NCBI RefSeq assembly: GCF_020921035.1 | Contig: NC_063151.1 | Coordinates: 17,800,934-17,864,933 of the forward strand | From: Rhodamnia argentea | Taxonomy: Eukaryota > Streptophyta > Magnoliopsida > Myrtales > Myrtaceae | DNA: 64,000 nucleotides | Reading direction: 5' to 3' | Program-made: the position numbers and the translations under genes | Shown here: positions 49,137-62,119 of the stretch, piece after piece | Position numbering within the stretch: position 1 is the stretch's first letter | How the letters are laid out: the number at the start of each line of letters is the position of its first letter | The notes under the pieces: model-generated | What the model saw: only the letters and a program-made list of their open reading frames with translations | The model's database searches: none | What the model was told of the DNA's origin: nothing

Positions 49137-52100
49137 CCAGCGCGAGAGGTTTGGTCTCGTCTTACCTGGCACTCTTGGTGGGGTCCACGCGGATTTCCAG
49201 CCCCGCGTGAACTACTAGCGTCTAATCGCCCTTCGCAAAGAAATATCAACTCTCACGCGCGCCCTGAGAGTTAATAATAAATATACACTTTTCGGTCACG
49301 TAATTTAGTGAATAATATGTCGACGGCGAGAAAAAAATTCTAGTGACGACACATAAAATTCGATAGCATCACGTGAAAAATTCAAATAAACGGACATGTT
49401 TATTCCGATTCGGCAGAAAAAAGATGGCACAATTTGCTCGGGTGATTGTCTTATGATGAGAATTGATAAGTAGTAATGAATTTAAGAAGCGTGAAGTCTC
49501 GAGTTCCGTTTCCCGCTTAGTGGAGCCGTTTGATATTAAGAAATGAACAACTCCTTAACATGATTGATCCATAGTCTGATTGGATCTAGAAGGTGGACTA
49601 AGTCTAGCATACGAACAAAATGTTCAATATTTTAAAAAGGATGTGTCAAATGTTATGTGGTATAAACAAGCAAGGAGTATGTTATTCTCTTGATTTCTTA
49701 TTACATAGTAGGAAGTAGAGAAAAAAAAATTGGTCGAAAGAAATAGAGAAAATTTAAGAAGCGGTGAAATCTCAAGTTCAAGTCCTATTCGATATGACTA
49801 TTCGGATTTGAATAATCCATCGAAAAGTAATTTTCTTCTAGATCTTCCGGTCACGAGCATTGATGACATGTATTTGATTGGACCGAGGAGGCAAACTTAA
49901 TCTAGTACGTCTAAAATGCCATTCGATCGTCACAGGAAAGAGAGAGAGTGAGAGAGTGAGAGAAGTTTCAGTTACTAGACACCGACATTATATTTTTGCC
50001 CATTTTTTAAAAATTTGTATTGAAATGACAAAGTGCGCAATTTACAATTGTTCAATTTAGGCCTAATCTCTTCCACATTTTTCGGGACAAAAGACGACGA
50101 GAATCCGTTCGTGCCCGATATCGCGTGATTCCGTCTCGACGGATTACTTCGTCTATATCGCTTAAGGTCTGGATCGGAGGTCGGAGCCACCGAAGTCCAT
50201 CTAATGACGTCGACGGTTGCTTCCTCCGTGGTGACCACGCGCGGGGGGATGGTCGTGGGCCAGGAATGCCATTCGGCGTGGGGTACGGTCCTTTGCACGG
50301 TCTGATTGGCGCCGTTGATTTCGGGGTTCCTGGTGCCCCGGGGGTCAAGGGGATTTGTTAGTCCGTCCTATGAAGGGGAGGAGACCGGGCAATGTGGGGC
50401 CTCCGACGTGCAATCTCAAAAGCCCGACATTATCCAATTTTAATTGTTCTTTTCCACCTTAAGTAAAATACCCCATTCTTTTATGCCCCCTTAAAAAAGG
50501 GGGGATGAATCGATTGGGAATTCGCACCTCGATTTACACGAGATCTCGAATCCGATCCCTCTTTCAACCTCTCTCGATCGAGAGTGTCCGTGAAGGATTT
50601 GCTTGAATGGGTGAGTCGAGGCCGTGGTCGAGGCCAAATTTACTCCCCCACTCCATCTATTTCCATGCGTACCCACTTTTATGGCATCTCAGCCAGGCTT
50701 GTCGACAATGTAGAAACAATTTCCCCAAGCCTGCTAAGCATGTCTTCGTCCTCAAATAGGTATGATTGATATATATATATATGTTGAGGTAAACTGTATG
50801 TAAATCTCCTAACGTTGACTTGCTTCCGAATTGAAAAGGAGGACACAGCCTGATGTGCAAGAAGCTCACGTAAAATAATAAATCTTAGCTCGCCGCAACA
50901 ATAAAGATGATGTAAAGATTTTTTTTTTTTTTAATTAGGTCTATTGACGGAGAAAGTAGACAAAATTGTACACGGTCGCTCTTTGGTTTACCTGATCTTT
51001 TAATGAGCGACGTGTACTCTAGAGAGCTTTAGAGAGAGTGTCTGGACGCAGATTTGTCTTAGGCAAGTGAGCGTGGAGTGGATGGAGATTTTTTTGCTCA
51101 TTACTTTTACTAAATCCATCCATTGACTTTGAGCGATAAAAATGACATCTTTTCGTGAGGAACATCACTAAAAAAAAAAAAAATTCAAATAAGATTTACG
51201 TAGTCAATTGGGACTAGCACTTCTTGCAAAAAAAAAAAAAAAAACCCACTTACCAAATCACCAATCGGATGTTCGACCAAAAAAAAAAATTACATCAACC
51301 GGAACATCCAATCAGGCCGATATCACTAGCGTGTTAATTGGTGATGAAGAGGTCATTTGTCCCCACGAAAGCACGAGTTCGATTTCGTGTTGCGAGTAAA
51401 TTGCTAAGTGTCTCGTTTTACATTTCTAACCGCAACCTAGCTCATATAAAGAAACTTTTTGGCTACTAACATTTTGATAGGGGTAGGGGCGACACACCCA
51501 TAGATATCGAACTTTCGGGTCATCGATAGTGTTAAGGTAACCACGATTTAAACGAACATTCCGCAGCGAGTGTGGGATTATTACGTTAACTTCTAGAGGT
51601 CGCACCTCCCACGCTTTCAACTATAAGATTGGTAATAATGGTACCTAAAAAAGAAAAAGGTGATAACAAGTTCTAACTTTCGCGACGTAAATAGTCATAA
51701 AATAAATTGGCGCACGATGATTCTCACGAAAGAAAAACTTAGGTCATCGGTCACAGCATGCGAAAGCATCCTCGTAGCGTAGTCGACGTGACGCACTGTT
51801 CGGTGTCTTCGGTCGATGATAACGTGTAGCTTAGTCGACGTGACGCACTGTTCTGAACACAGCCACAAGATTTTTCAGCTGTCACTCACCCATGCAAAAA
51901 AAAAAACAATAATTTATTTTTCTGGGTACGATGTCTTTGTCAGCGCAATACAACAAGAAAACAAAATTGGTGTTTTTTTTTTTTGGGGGTCAGAACAAAA
52001 TTGGTATTCAAGAAGTGGCAATTAATTATTATTATTGTTATTGTCATGATTATTATTTAAGATTAAACTTTACTATCATAATAATTTTTGGGTGACCGTG

Positions 52101-53199
52101 AAAAATATGAATATATTATAGGCCATAAATTTTTAAAAAAGTGAACTCTAAGATAATTTTTAAATTTTAATTTTTTATGGCCTAAATCAAACTATTAACA
52201 CGACGGTCGTCCGAAAATTATATTTTCATTGGGACTTGCTTGTCCAATTCTTTTGTACGATGAGGCGGTCGTGATTGACTGAGTTCCCTTGTCGTCGCGC
52301 ACTTTGCACTTGGCCCTTCTCCAGTTGACCGGCGCCAGCCTGTGATTTTAGAAAAAATATAGATTATTATGTTTTAAGATATACATTTTTTTTTTCTGTA
52401 TATAAAAAAAAAGATTATTTGGACGTCCACTAAAAAACCCAATCACAGCTGTTCCTTGATTGGCTGATTGAGTCGGCTTTTTCAAGATATGGCGTGGTGG
52501 GGTCCATCCCGTGTTGTGACCCCACTTTGCTTGATTGACTCTTCTCTTCATTTTCTTTTTTTTCTTTTTTTGCCCCCAATGGAAATAGTTATTTGCATTT
52601 GCAATATCATCATTACGTCATTGGGGAATAATGGTGCAATCTATATGCTATATTTACAGACACATAGATATGTATATATATGAAATGAAGATTTGATCGA
52701 TCGTATGCATGCATAAGTTTAAATTTATATTTATATTTCGAGCTTATGCAAGACGGGCGATATTGATTTATACAATCTGATATTTATACAAATGAGGTGC
52801 AAGCGGAAAAGCTTAGTCGTGTAAAAAAAGGGCATCATCAATTTCTTAATTATCCTTGTTAATTTTTTTTTCCTTAATTATTGAACCCCAAAAAAAAAAA
52901 AAACCAAATATTGCAGGCTCATGGTAGTCATCATGAGGCCGCAATCATGCACACCTTTTTCCCCCTCAACTTCCATTTTCTCCCAAAAAACATGTCAAAA
53001 GCGTCCACAAAGGGAACGGAAAGGAAAGCAGCTCAGCGCCTCCGCTGCTCTGACCCCGTAAGGAAAACGGAAAACGGCCCGAACGAAAACGACCGCGTTT
53101 TCGGGCCCCGCCACGTCATCGGACCGGCTCGTGAAAGACATAATGAGAGCAAAAACGACCACAGCACAGCAGCTCCTGCCTTCTATTGCGCTTTGTATG
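47151..53199. other. Six-kilobase stretch with no supported gene
   Basis: I found no family-like coding frame on either strand. Contents: likely 3' UTR of the B3 gene (47151-47450); a CT microsatellite at 49099-49133; two diverged copies of a sequence with 'tttaagaagcg ... agttc' at one end and 'tgattgga ... ctaagtctag' at the other (about 49480-49620 and 49755-49915), the second holding a tRNA box-B-like GTTCAAGTCC, which hints at a SINE; a moderately GC-rich block at 50090-50400 with open frames but no recognised product; and a 22-bp unit TAGTCGACGTGACGCACTGT.. repeated at about 51780 and 51832. Confidence 0.4.
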
Positions 53200-53210
53200 C
53201 AATCCAGCTT

Positions 53211-53246
<36 letters not shown>

Positions 53247-53910
53247 AAAAAAGATGGAATATTTGCAGCTCGCCGGGATCCGCGTTTCTCGATCACAGCG
53301 ACGACCAATCCGCTTCGCAATCGTCTCCCTCGCCGTCCGCGCTTGATCGCCGAGTGAAAATTCCTTGGTCTCTTCTCCCTCTCCCTCTCCCTGTTCTTCT
53401 TTGTTTCTTCCGTACGCCGTTCTTTTGATCTTTGATTTCCTCGCTCTCGTCCTCCGCCATTGGCGGATTCGCCCCGGTTTCCGCCAATTCCGTTCGCGTC
53501 GCGCGTCCGGCTAATCCGTTCTTCGCGTGCATTGGCTTTGATTTTAATGTCCGGGGCGGTTTCTTCCTCTCGTTCGGGTACATTCTTGTTGTTGCTCGTG
53601 GGGATGGTTAATATGCCGTTTTGCTAATCGTTCCGTCTAAGTTTTGATCGCCGAATTGGGAGGTCGTGTGTGGTTCCTTGTCATTGTTTCTTTGAGATCT
53701 CGGAATGGCATTCTCGGAAATCCCGAGGTCCTTTGGCAATCTGATAGATCGCTGCTCATTCGGCGAGGAGCCGCGCGTGCCAGCTGTTTGATCGCTGTGT
53801 TTTGTTTTTGGTGTTGTAGGAGCTGCTTTGGGTGGAGAATAACAAAATTTGAGGAGCTGGTGGATGTTATCGCGCCCGACCGTCCGAGACTTCTGAGGAG
53901 AAACGAGACA
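53200..53910 (+). promoter_or_regulatory. Leader region of the PP2C gene with CT-rich tract
   Basis: A CT-rich tract (53208-53247) is followed by about 650 bases of GC-richer, coding-like but family-less sequence ending at the ATG of the phosphatase. This is best read as 5' UTR, possibly with an intron ending at the AG at 53819-53820 just before GAGCTGC. The transcription start cannot be placed from sequence alone. Confidence 0.4.
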
Positions 53911-56900
53911 ATGTCGACTAGGAGTGACCATCAGACGGTGCCACTCTCAGTGTTGCTCAAGCGTGAATTAGCCAACGAAAAGATTGACAGACCGGAGATT
54001 GTGCATGGGCAGGCTAGCCAGAGCAAGAAAGGGGAGGACTACACGCTGCTCAAGACCGAGTGCCAAAGAATTGTTGGAGATGGGGTCACTACTTATTCTG
54101 TTTTTGCTGTATGTATTTCTTTATCATCCTTGTGCATTTGAGACGATACACTTTTCCGATGCTTTTAGTCTGTGTCCGTGATCTAAAAGTGCTGTATTAG
54201 TGCTTTTATTTTATAGGTAAAAAACTACTATATTAGTCATTATTCTTGTAAAAACATGCATGAGTCTGTTAATAGCAGCAGTAATAAATAGGAAGATAAG
54301 CAGGTAGGACCAAAGGGTTGTCAATTGGAAGATGATACTCTCTGTCCTCCCCGGGAGTCCTGCTTGATAGACAACTGAATTTAGCCGCAGCCCTATGCAG
54401 GTGTTGTCAAAATTTTCTCTTTTAGTCCGTGATTTTGGCTTCATATGTGAGGTTCATTGTTAGGTAACAACTATGGATGACAACCAAAATGGACTTCAAG
54501 AGGGAATCCAATTTCTGAGATGTTCTACTCCATACCTGCTTCGTTCTTTCCACGTGCTCTTATTTTCGTAGGCAGATATGACCTGAAAGCCATGAAACTG
54601 CTTTTTATTTTTTTGAACTTTTCATCTCGGCTGATATGTTTTTAATTTGCATGCTTTTGTTTTGGGATTGGTATTCAGGGTCCATATAGATTACTGGATT
54701 CTTCTTTTATTTGTAGAAACCTGGGAATAACCTAATTTCCAGCAGCTGCTCTAGATGAACAACCATCATGTTGCTGATTAACATATCGTTTTGACTTCTC
54801 ATTTTGCAGCTATTTGATGGACATAATGGGTCTGCAGCTGCTGTGTATTCGAAGGAAAATCTCCTCAATAATGTTTTAGCAGCGATGCCATCAGATCTTA
54901 ATAGAGATGAATGGGTAACTGCTCTGCCGAGAGCCCTTGTGGCAGGCTTTGTTAAGACAGACAAAGACTTGCAAGAGAAAGGTAGGAGTTTCTTTGATAG
55001 TAAATTTGAGTGTTCAACAATCTGTAGAGCTGTGGTTCAATTTGCAAATATACTCTTATATCTTCACAATTCGGTATCTGTCACAAGGTTTCATCTTACA
55101 GCTATTAGGTACTGTAGGGTTTTGCTGAGGTGTTATTTCACGATCCATGATCTGTTTGGACATGCAGAGTGCTGTTTCTTTTTGCTTTTTGTTCGAGAGA
55201 TACAATGATGGGTCTTTTACTTTTCGTCCTTACCTTGCAGCACAAACTTCAGGAACTACTGTCACCTTTCTAATAATTGAAGGGTGGTTTATAACCGTTG
55301 CCTCCGTTGGTGATTCTCGTTGTATACTTGAATCTGCTGATGGATCTATCTACTATTTGTCAGCAGACCATCGGCTTGAGTGCAATGAAGAGGAGTACGT
55401 TTAGACGCAACTTTATAATTTTTTAACTGTCATTCATGCTGCTGGGATAATGTATCTATCTTTGCCTGATCTCTGCCTCTTCCATCTAATTTTAATATTG
55501 ATGGTATCTAGGAGGAATCGCATTACTGCAAGCGGAGGTGAGGTGGGTCGGCTTAACACTGGAGGCGGTGCTGAGGTAAGATCTCTTCAGTCTTTGTCAT
55601 TCTTTATTGTGATTGCGCAATTACCATAAGCAGGAAATGGAATGCAAGCGTGTCTTTGCATGTCTTGCTAATATGAAGGTGGCCCGCTGATTGGAACTGT
55701 AATTATGCAGCGTCGAATTTGGTGTAAATAGAGATTTTCGTCTTTAAGATTAAACTTGCATATAACCGTTGCACACAAGATTGTGTCATTGAAAAATTAT
55801 GCAGATCCGGGTTCCCCTTGTGGACTACGTAGCGTGCATCACCTTGAAAGACTCTCTCTGGTTAATTTGACTAACCTCATGTACTTCTTCCGTAGATTGG
55901 TCCTTTGAGATGTTGGCCTGGTGGCTTGTGTCTTTCACGATCTATAGGAGATATGGATGTGGGCGAGTTCATTGTTCCTGTTCCTTATGTAAAGCAAGTG
56001 AAGGTTTGTTTTAAATTTTTCTTTTTTACTTTTTCAGTTTTAGGTGTTCCACTACTACTTTAGCTCTGTGCTCAATGTTTATTGCCTTTGCTCAGTGCAC
56101 ATGGGTTGTCCTAATTTAGCTATTAGATAGAAATTCTGAGGATTTTTTTGAAGAATTTTTTATTTATTTGAAGTGTTGTTGATTCTGCTATATTTCCATT
56201 CTAATATAAATAGTCATACGTGTTCGATGCGTAAGTGGTTGAATTGACTCCACATTGTTGGATCATCAGACATATCTGCTGGGAAGGTGGGTAACTCATT
56301 CATAGAAGACTTGAGTTAAAAGAATGCTTTCTTGGAGGATTTAACTTATCCATATGAAAGAGATTTAACTCGTGTTTCATCTATATAATGCAAACAGTTA
56401 TTCTACAATTGTTCGAGTCCGATATAAGTATAAAGTTGAGCTAAGACTAAAAGTTAGATTTGTGAAAACACTACTTGAGGCTCCAACAAATCCTACTGTC
56501 GGCAACTTATATCTATCACCTATAAGGATTGGCTGAAGATTTAAGTTTCCATTAGCATAGGAATCACTAAACAGAATCTCTCACTGTTACCCCTCTCCCT
56601 CATAGTTGTGGGATGAAGAGATGAAGCATCTAACTGTGAGGCTGTCGTATGTACATAATGTCTTCTGTGGATTGATTGGCTTTGCCTCCATTTCATCATG
56701 CTTATAATCAATGAGTTTGATAACACTTTCACCTATATTTGTTTTGCCTAAAAGACAATATTACCTCATTTTTCGGGGAAAGGTATTTCACTGAGTTGCT
56801 ATCGTGATGGAACTATTGTATTTTGTAGCCTATTAATTTCTTGATGCCATCATTATTGTCTATTTGCATCACCTTTGCTTTATTTAGAATCCTCTTGTGG

Positions 56901-59137
56901 ACTGAATATGTAATTCTTGGGGCTTTCATTTTCAAGCCGTCCTCTTTCCCATTTACTTCCAGTAAACTGTACTATAGAGCATGCTTGGCCTTCTAATTGA
57001 CCATTATAAAGTATGCGCCATGCATTTTTTGTGGCGGTTTTTCATTTCCTTTCCGTTCAAATGATTTTTGCAGCTATCTACTGCTGGAGGTAGGATAATC
57101 ATGTCCAGTGACGGCGTTTGGGATGCTTTAAGTGCAGAGGCGGCACTTGGTTGTTGTCGTGGGATGGCGCCAGATGTTGCCGCTCCGCAGATTGTCAAAG
57201 TATGATTGCAGTCCAACTTCTGCCAATTTTATTTATTTATTTATTCATTTATTCTTGTTTGGATTGATAAAAGCTACGTATTAAACAATGCTAAGTGCTA
57301 TGTGCCTGCAAAAATGATCTTTATCAGCTGATGCCTCCAGTTTCTACTTACCACACATTTCCGAGGAAAACGTAACTTTTAGTAATCCGTACTGCAAAAT
57401 GATAGCCAGAAGTCAGAATCTGCAACAATTTTTCACGCTGCATGCAAAGCCTTTGCATTGATGTAGCTTAAACATGAGAAGATTCCATGTAGCTAACATG
57501 TGATGCCTTTCGAACCATGAAGGGAAGGGCTTCTGGTCAGAATTTAAAATTATCATATTTTCTGTCTGAAACTGGTTCAAAGTAATGTACTTCTGGTTTA
57601 GTGGCAACATGGTCTGGGTACATGATTGCAAATAAGTGTAAATGCAGTCTACACGTACTGCAATATGTACTCTGAAGAGTTCCTCAATATACTCTTGTAA
57701 TAAGGTTCTTTTTATGCCAAGCCAGTGACTATATTGCTAAAGTACAATAATTGTAGATATGTATTACCTTTTCTTTTTTGTTTTGATTCCTCAATGGGCA
57801 CTCTACTTTTTATCAAATTTTTGGTAGGGTCAATTGCAAATACTACCTGGACCTTTGGTGTTAGTTGCAATGTCGACCCATCTTCTTAATTTTTCGACGG
57901 TAAATGTCACATGACAAGGTTTAGACATTTGAATGGGAAGCCTTTGGATGCTCTAGTGAGGAGATGTGGCTATGAGATGTAGACGCAGGTTAAATGTGAA
58001 AAGGAAAGACATAAAAAGACATGGGAGGAGATGATAAGAAAAGATAGGGATCACTTAGATCTTACGGAAGTCTTGATACATAAGTAAGTGCAATAGCATT
58101 GGAGGAATTCATATGGCTAACCCTACTTAAGAGGATAACGGTTAGTTTGTTTGTGGTAAATGTTGTGTGGTGAAATTGTTTTTGGCATGTGACATAGACA
58201 TGGAAGATGATGATAGAAAAGATAGGGATCACTTAGATCTTACGGAAGTCTTGATACAAACGTAAGTGCAATAGCACAGGAACAATTCATATGGATAACC
58301 CTACTTAATGGGATAACGGTTAATTTGTTTGTGGTAAATGTTGTGCGATGAAATTGTATTTGGCATGTGAGATTGCCTCACAGCCTCTTCTATTACAGGA
58401 ATCTTTACGGGAAAAAGGACTTCGAGATGATACAACATGCATTGTCATCGATATATTACCACAAGAGAAAACAATGGCTCCTTTGCCACCACCGAAGAAG
58501 CCAGGAAAAGGAGTATTCAAGTCTATGTTTCGTAGAAGGTCATCTGAATCATCTTCTCAGATTGATCAAGAATATATTGAGCCAGATGTAGTGGAGGAGT
58601 TATATGAGGACGGATCAGCGATGCTCTCAGAAAGGTCTACACTGTGAACTACAATTTCAGTGACGACAATAGATCTTTTTTTCAGTGGACCACTCTTGTA
58701 TGCCTAACTGTGATTGAGTGATGTAAAAGTATTTCTTTGACAGTTAAATGGCCGATGTGACAATGACTGAGAAATGTCTGTAAATGCAGGCTAGATACAA
58801 AATACCCCATATGCAACATGTTTAGGCTGTTCATGTGTGCCGTATGTCAAGTAGAGCTAAAGCCGGGAGAGGGTATATCCATACATGCTGGTTCATCAAA
58901 TCCCAGAAAAGTGAGACCATGGGATGGACCTTTTCTTTGCTTGAGTTGCCAAGAGAAAAGAGAAGCCATGGAAGGGACAAGACCATTTGGAGGTGCTCTC
59001 TCCTTTGTGCTTCTAGCACCAGTTCTACTTTTCTGACAAGTTGCTTGATAGAAATAATGAATCCCTTTTACATCACGTTTTCTTTGAACTTGCTTTCAGA
59101 TGGGTCATCTAGACATAGTAGTGGAAGTGATGAGTGA
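53911..59137 (+). CDS. Protein phosphatase 2C, At1g47380 (PP2C 12) type, with Cys-rich tail (9 exons)
   Basis: Exons: 53911-54108, 54810-54981, 55241-55394, 55512-55575, 55896-56003, 57074-57199, 58399-58634, 58790-58992, 59100-59137, all GT-AG, encoding 432 residues. Mn/Mg-dependent Ser/Thr phosphatase signatures appear in order: KKGEDY (about 39-44), LFDGHNG (67-73, metal Asp69), SGTTVTF, VASVGDSRC, SADHRL, a LSRSIGDMDVGEF block, SSDGVWD (243-249) and RDDTTCIVIDI (283-293). After the catalytic domain comes a basic PPPKKPGKGVFKSMFRRRSS stretch and an acidic segment. Then follows a conserved module with two CxxC pairs (369-372 and 403-406), which could bind zinc. The leader is unusual for PP2C in lacking the long N-terminal extension of ABA-type enzymes. 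Substrates of this plant clade are not established. Confidence 0.94.
58030..58370. repeat. Tandem duplication (period 178 bases) in intron 6 of the PP2C gene
   Basis: About 163 bases starting near 58030 recur near 58208 with high identity, both containing GATAGGGATCACTTAGATCT and 'gtttgtttgtggtaaatgttgtg'. The second copy ends about 25 bases before the acceptor of exon 7 at 58398. Exons are not part of the duplication. Confidence 0.85.
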
Positions 59138-61520
59138 ACCCTTTGACTATGCAAGTGACTGACAGATGTCCGGAAGTGTATGCCAAATGGGAGATGAGCT
59201 AACTTCCTTCAGTATCACTTTGAGCATTCACCTGGTGAATTTTGGATTTCACTTCCGAGCTCATTGGGAGCTCAATGTAAGGTTCCAAGGACCGAATCAG
59301 AAGATCAGGAGTGTTGATAGTTTCTTGAATATCCAGTTTCTGACTTCAAAACTGAGAGATGAACTATACCAGCCTCTTTGCAGGGTTTGTGGACAGCTAT
59401 CATAAGTTTGGCTGTCCTAATGACACGTCAGAGGTAATTAATTTTTTTATTATTTTGAATTTACTCCGCTGTACACTGTTTCTTCCAATTTTAGAGCTAA
59501 CGTTCGAGTTTACCCAATCTCCACTGTAATACCGTCGTATAGTGGGCTTGATGAGGGGTCATATGTCCAATCGGCTTCCTGAATGATTGGTGCTTTATTC
59601 TTCCTTTTGAGAAGTAGGGAAGTCAGTTTGTGGAATAGATATGGGGAATTGATAATTCCTGGCAAGAGGCGCATCTGTATGTACTTATGTTGGGTAGTGA
59701 CATTTTTTCATCAATAGAAATCAGGCTGTTGAAGCTCTCTCGTCCATTCTACTAATGCTGCTTCTGTTGCTTGGTCCGTTAGTCTATAGCTTGAGGTTAT
59801 GGGCATCTAAATTCATGAAATTTGTTTTGCATTGTTCAATCAAATCTGGTGAACTCGATTCCATCAAAGCACTTTTATCATCTGTTATTTTCCCCTTTTT
59901 ACTGTCATCTCTTAATGTAACATAGTTTATCTCAATCTGGGAAGAGCATTTATCGAACACTATTAGTAATGTTGGACGTCGTGTAGCATCTGTATCCTAT
60001 CTGTATCCTTTGCGTGTCTGATAATGGAGGATGTCAGAGTGACATTTCCAATGACAACAATAAGGAAGGCTCAAAATCGAGTAACATTTACATATGCTAT
60101 TCACTAGTGCGTACTTGGATTTGTTGGTAATACATCCAGTTCAAAAGATTTGATCATTGTAGGAAAATTTTTTTGTTCCCTTTTCAGACGCGAAACAGGA
60201 TTAATAAGCCCCTGAACTGGCTTGTGAAACTTTTTAACATTCGACGACTAATTATCAGCAGCAGCATCCGCAGACTGTGCTATGATGTATCTTGAAATCG
60301 CTAATGTCTGTTTGGTTGCTTCTGGTTGGGGGATTGTATCTCCTAACAAGATATCATCCACATTCACTCCCCGACCAACTATAATCCATCAGATCACCTT
60401 CGCTAATAAAGTCCGAGGGTTACTATGATGTGTTCGTTTGGTGATTTCCTAACGTGGTTGTCGTGGCCTCTGTTCCCATTAGTTTTCAAGATGGAATGAC
60501 TTAAGTGGTGGCTCACTGATGAAGTTGGAAAAAGATGAGACATGTCACCATCTTTCCACGGTGCAGTGGCCCCAATGATTGAGCTATGATGCTGACCCTG
60601 TTGACTTGGCGAGCAAAAGTTTCCTCTCTGCTCCGATGCTTTTCCATTGTACACGTGCATGGATGGGTCCACCATCTGACCCGAACATCAAGATTTCTCC
60701 GTCTTCGATGCCAACTTTAAAGTCCCACTCAAGTCCAAATAATCCTTGTTGTTTTCTCCCAGGAATCGACGTCCTGGATATGTTCCAGACCCCCACGGCA
60801 TTTCGTTTCCCTCCCTGTTGATGTGTAGACTTCTGAGGTATGAACGCAGACGCACGCACCCCTGCTTCTGTTTCGTGATTCAGGACCGGTCCTCCTGTCC
60901 CAGGATAAGGATTGGACCTTTTTGACAAATCGTGATTGATGAGTTCTTTTGCTCAAGTGGGAGGATCTGTTTCGCTCCAAGAGGTCCATTAAGTTTAGAA
61001 AAGCTTGTTTCGCTCTCGTTGACAAAACCGGGTCGCACAGTGCTCGGAAAACGGATTTTTAATCAGCACGATTGCGATCCTCGTATGGAAAATTCACAGC
61101 AAACAATCGAAAGCGGTCTCTGTCCTCGCTTTGCGTTCTTCTTTTTCAAAGATTCCTCCCTTGAAACGTGTGCTGCTGCTGCACCTGCACATCTCCCTTT
61201 GTCTCTGAGGCCGTGACATTCTCGCCAAAATTAGCTCGTGCGAAAAGACACGTACCTGATGCGCACTACCAAGTTACCTTTTCGACGGTCCAAGCGAGAG
61301 TTCCTCAAGTCAATTTTGGATCTTTTCTGCAACCCCAGGTCTCCGAAATCGAAGTACCAATCCGGTTTGCCGTCTCGAGGACCCACCTTCATCTAAATCG
61401 TGCGACTTTCAACTTCCTTTAATCTCGAAGTGCCTGTGGCGAGTCTGCTGACGTACGTTTCACCAAAAAGCATGTCACCATAATAAGCTCGTTACGTGTT
61501 CCATTCTTGCTCGTTTTGCA
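59138..61520. other. PP2C 3' region and spacer before BKI1; no gene
   Basis: The first few hundred bases are likely 3' UTR of the phosphatase gene. The rest is mixed-composition DNA in which I recognise no protein family on either strand; a GC-richer patch at about 60500-61430 keeps short frames open without motifs. Confidence 0.4.
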
Positions 61521-61955
61521 CAGGGGGTTAAAGTAGGACATGAAGTTTGGAGTAATATACAATGTGGTCCCAACTTTAATCCCATGACAGGGGGTTAAAG
61601 TAGGATATGAAGTTTGGAGTAATATACAATGTGGTCCCAACTTTAATCCCACGTGAAATGTCATTTTCGAACTTTTAATTAGTTCAATGTGGTCTTTGAA
61701 CTTTTGATATATGTCCAATTTAGTTCGTGAACTATATAGAAATGTTCAATCCTTCCATTAATTCCAGTTCGAGAACAATATTAAATATTTTCCACAGTGT
61801 AGAAATTAAATTGAACATATAGCAAAAGTCCGGAAATCACATCAAATAAATTAAAAGTTCAGAGATGATTTTACATATTGGGCTAAAGTTTAGGGCCATA
61901 TTGAATACATTTAAAGTTTATGGGCCATTTGTGTGATTTATCCTTTGCATTAAAG
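61521..61955. mobile_element. Family A element, copy 4, with a fresh 67-bp tandem duplication
   Basis: The left arm begins with two near-identical 67-base units (61521-61587 and 61588-61653), each starting CAGGGGGTTAAAGTAGGA and containing AATATACAATGTGGTCCCAA. Further modules 'gaacttttaattagttcaatgtgg' and 'gtccaatttagttcgtgaac' follow. The right arm (about 61800-61955) carries the complements ('ggaaatcacatcaaataaatt', 'gggctaaagtttagggcc'). It lies about 165-600 bases upstream of the BKI1 start. Confidence 0.6.
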
Positions 61956-62119
61956 CATCTTATTCTATGATTGTGTTCAAAAGGCAAAAGGCTTCTTTCT
62001 CTCTCAGTTGCGTGCCAAGAGGATGAGTATCTTTTGCAGTTCCGTCACAAAGTCTTCTCAATCCTAATAAATCCATAGGGAACCCTGCAAGAATCTCTAG
62101 TAGAGGAGTGTGTGAAGTT

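Noticed and set aside
50052-50361. Overlapping plus and minus frames in a GC-rich block
   Set aside because: Both are Pro/Gly/Arg-rich and lack motifs; I could not attach either to neighbouring exons.
60584-60928. A 114-codon minus-strand frame
   Set aside because: No family features, no plausible promoter or splice partner, and competing frames on the plus strand are equally long.
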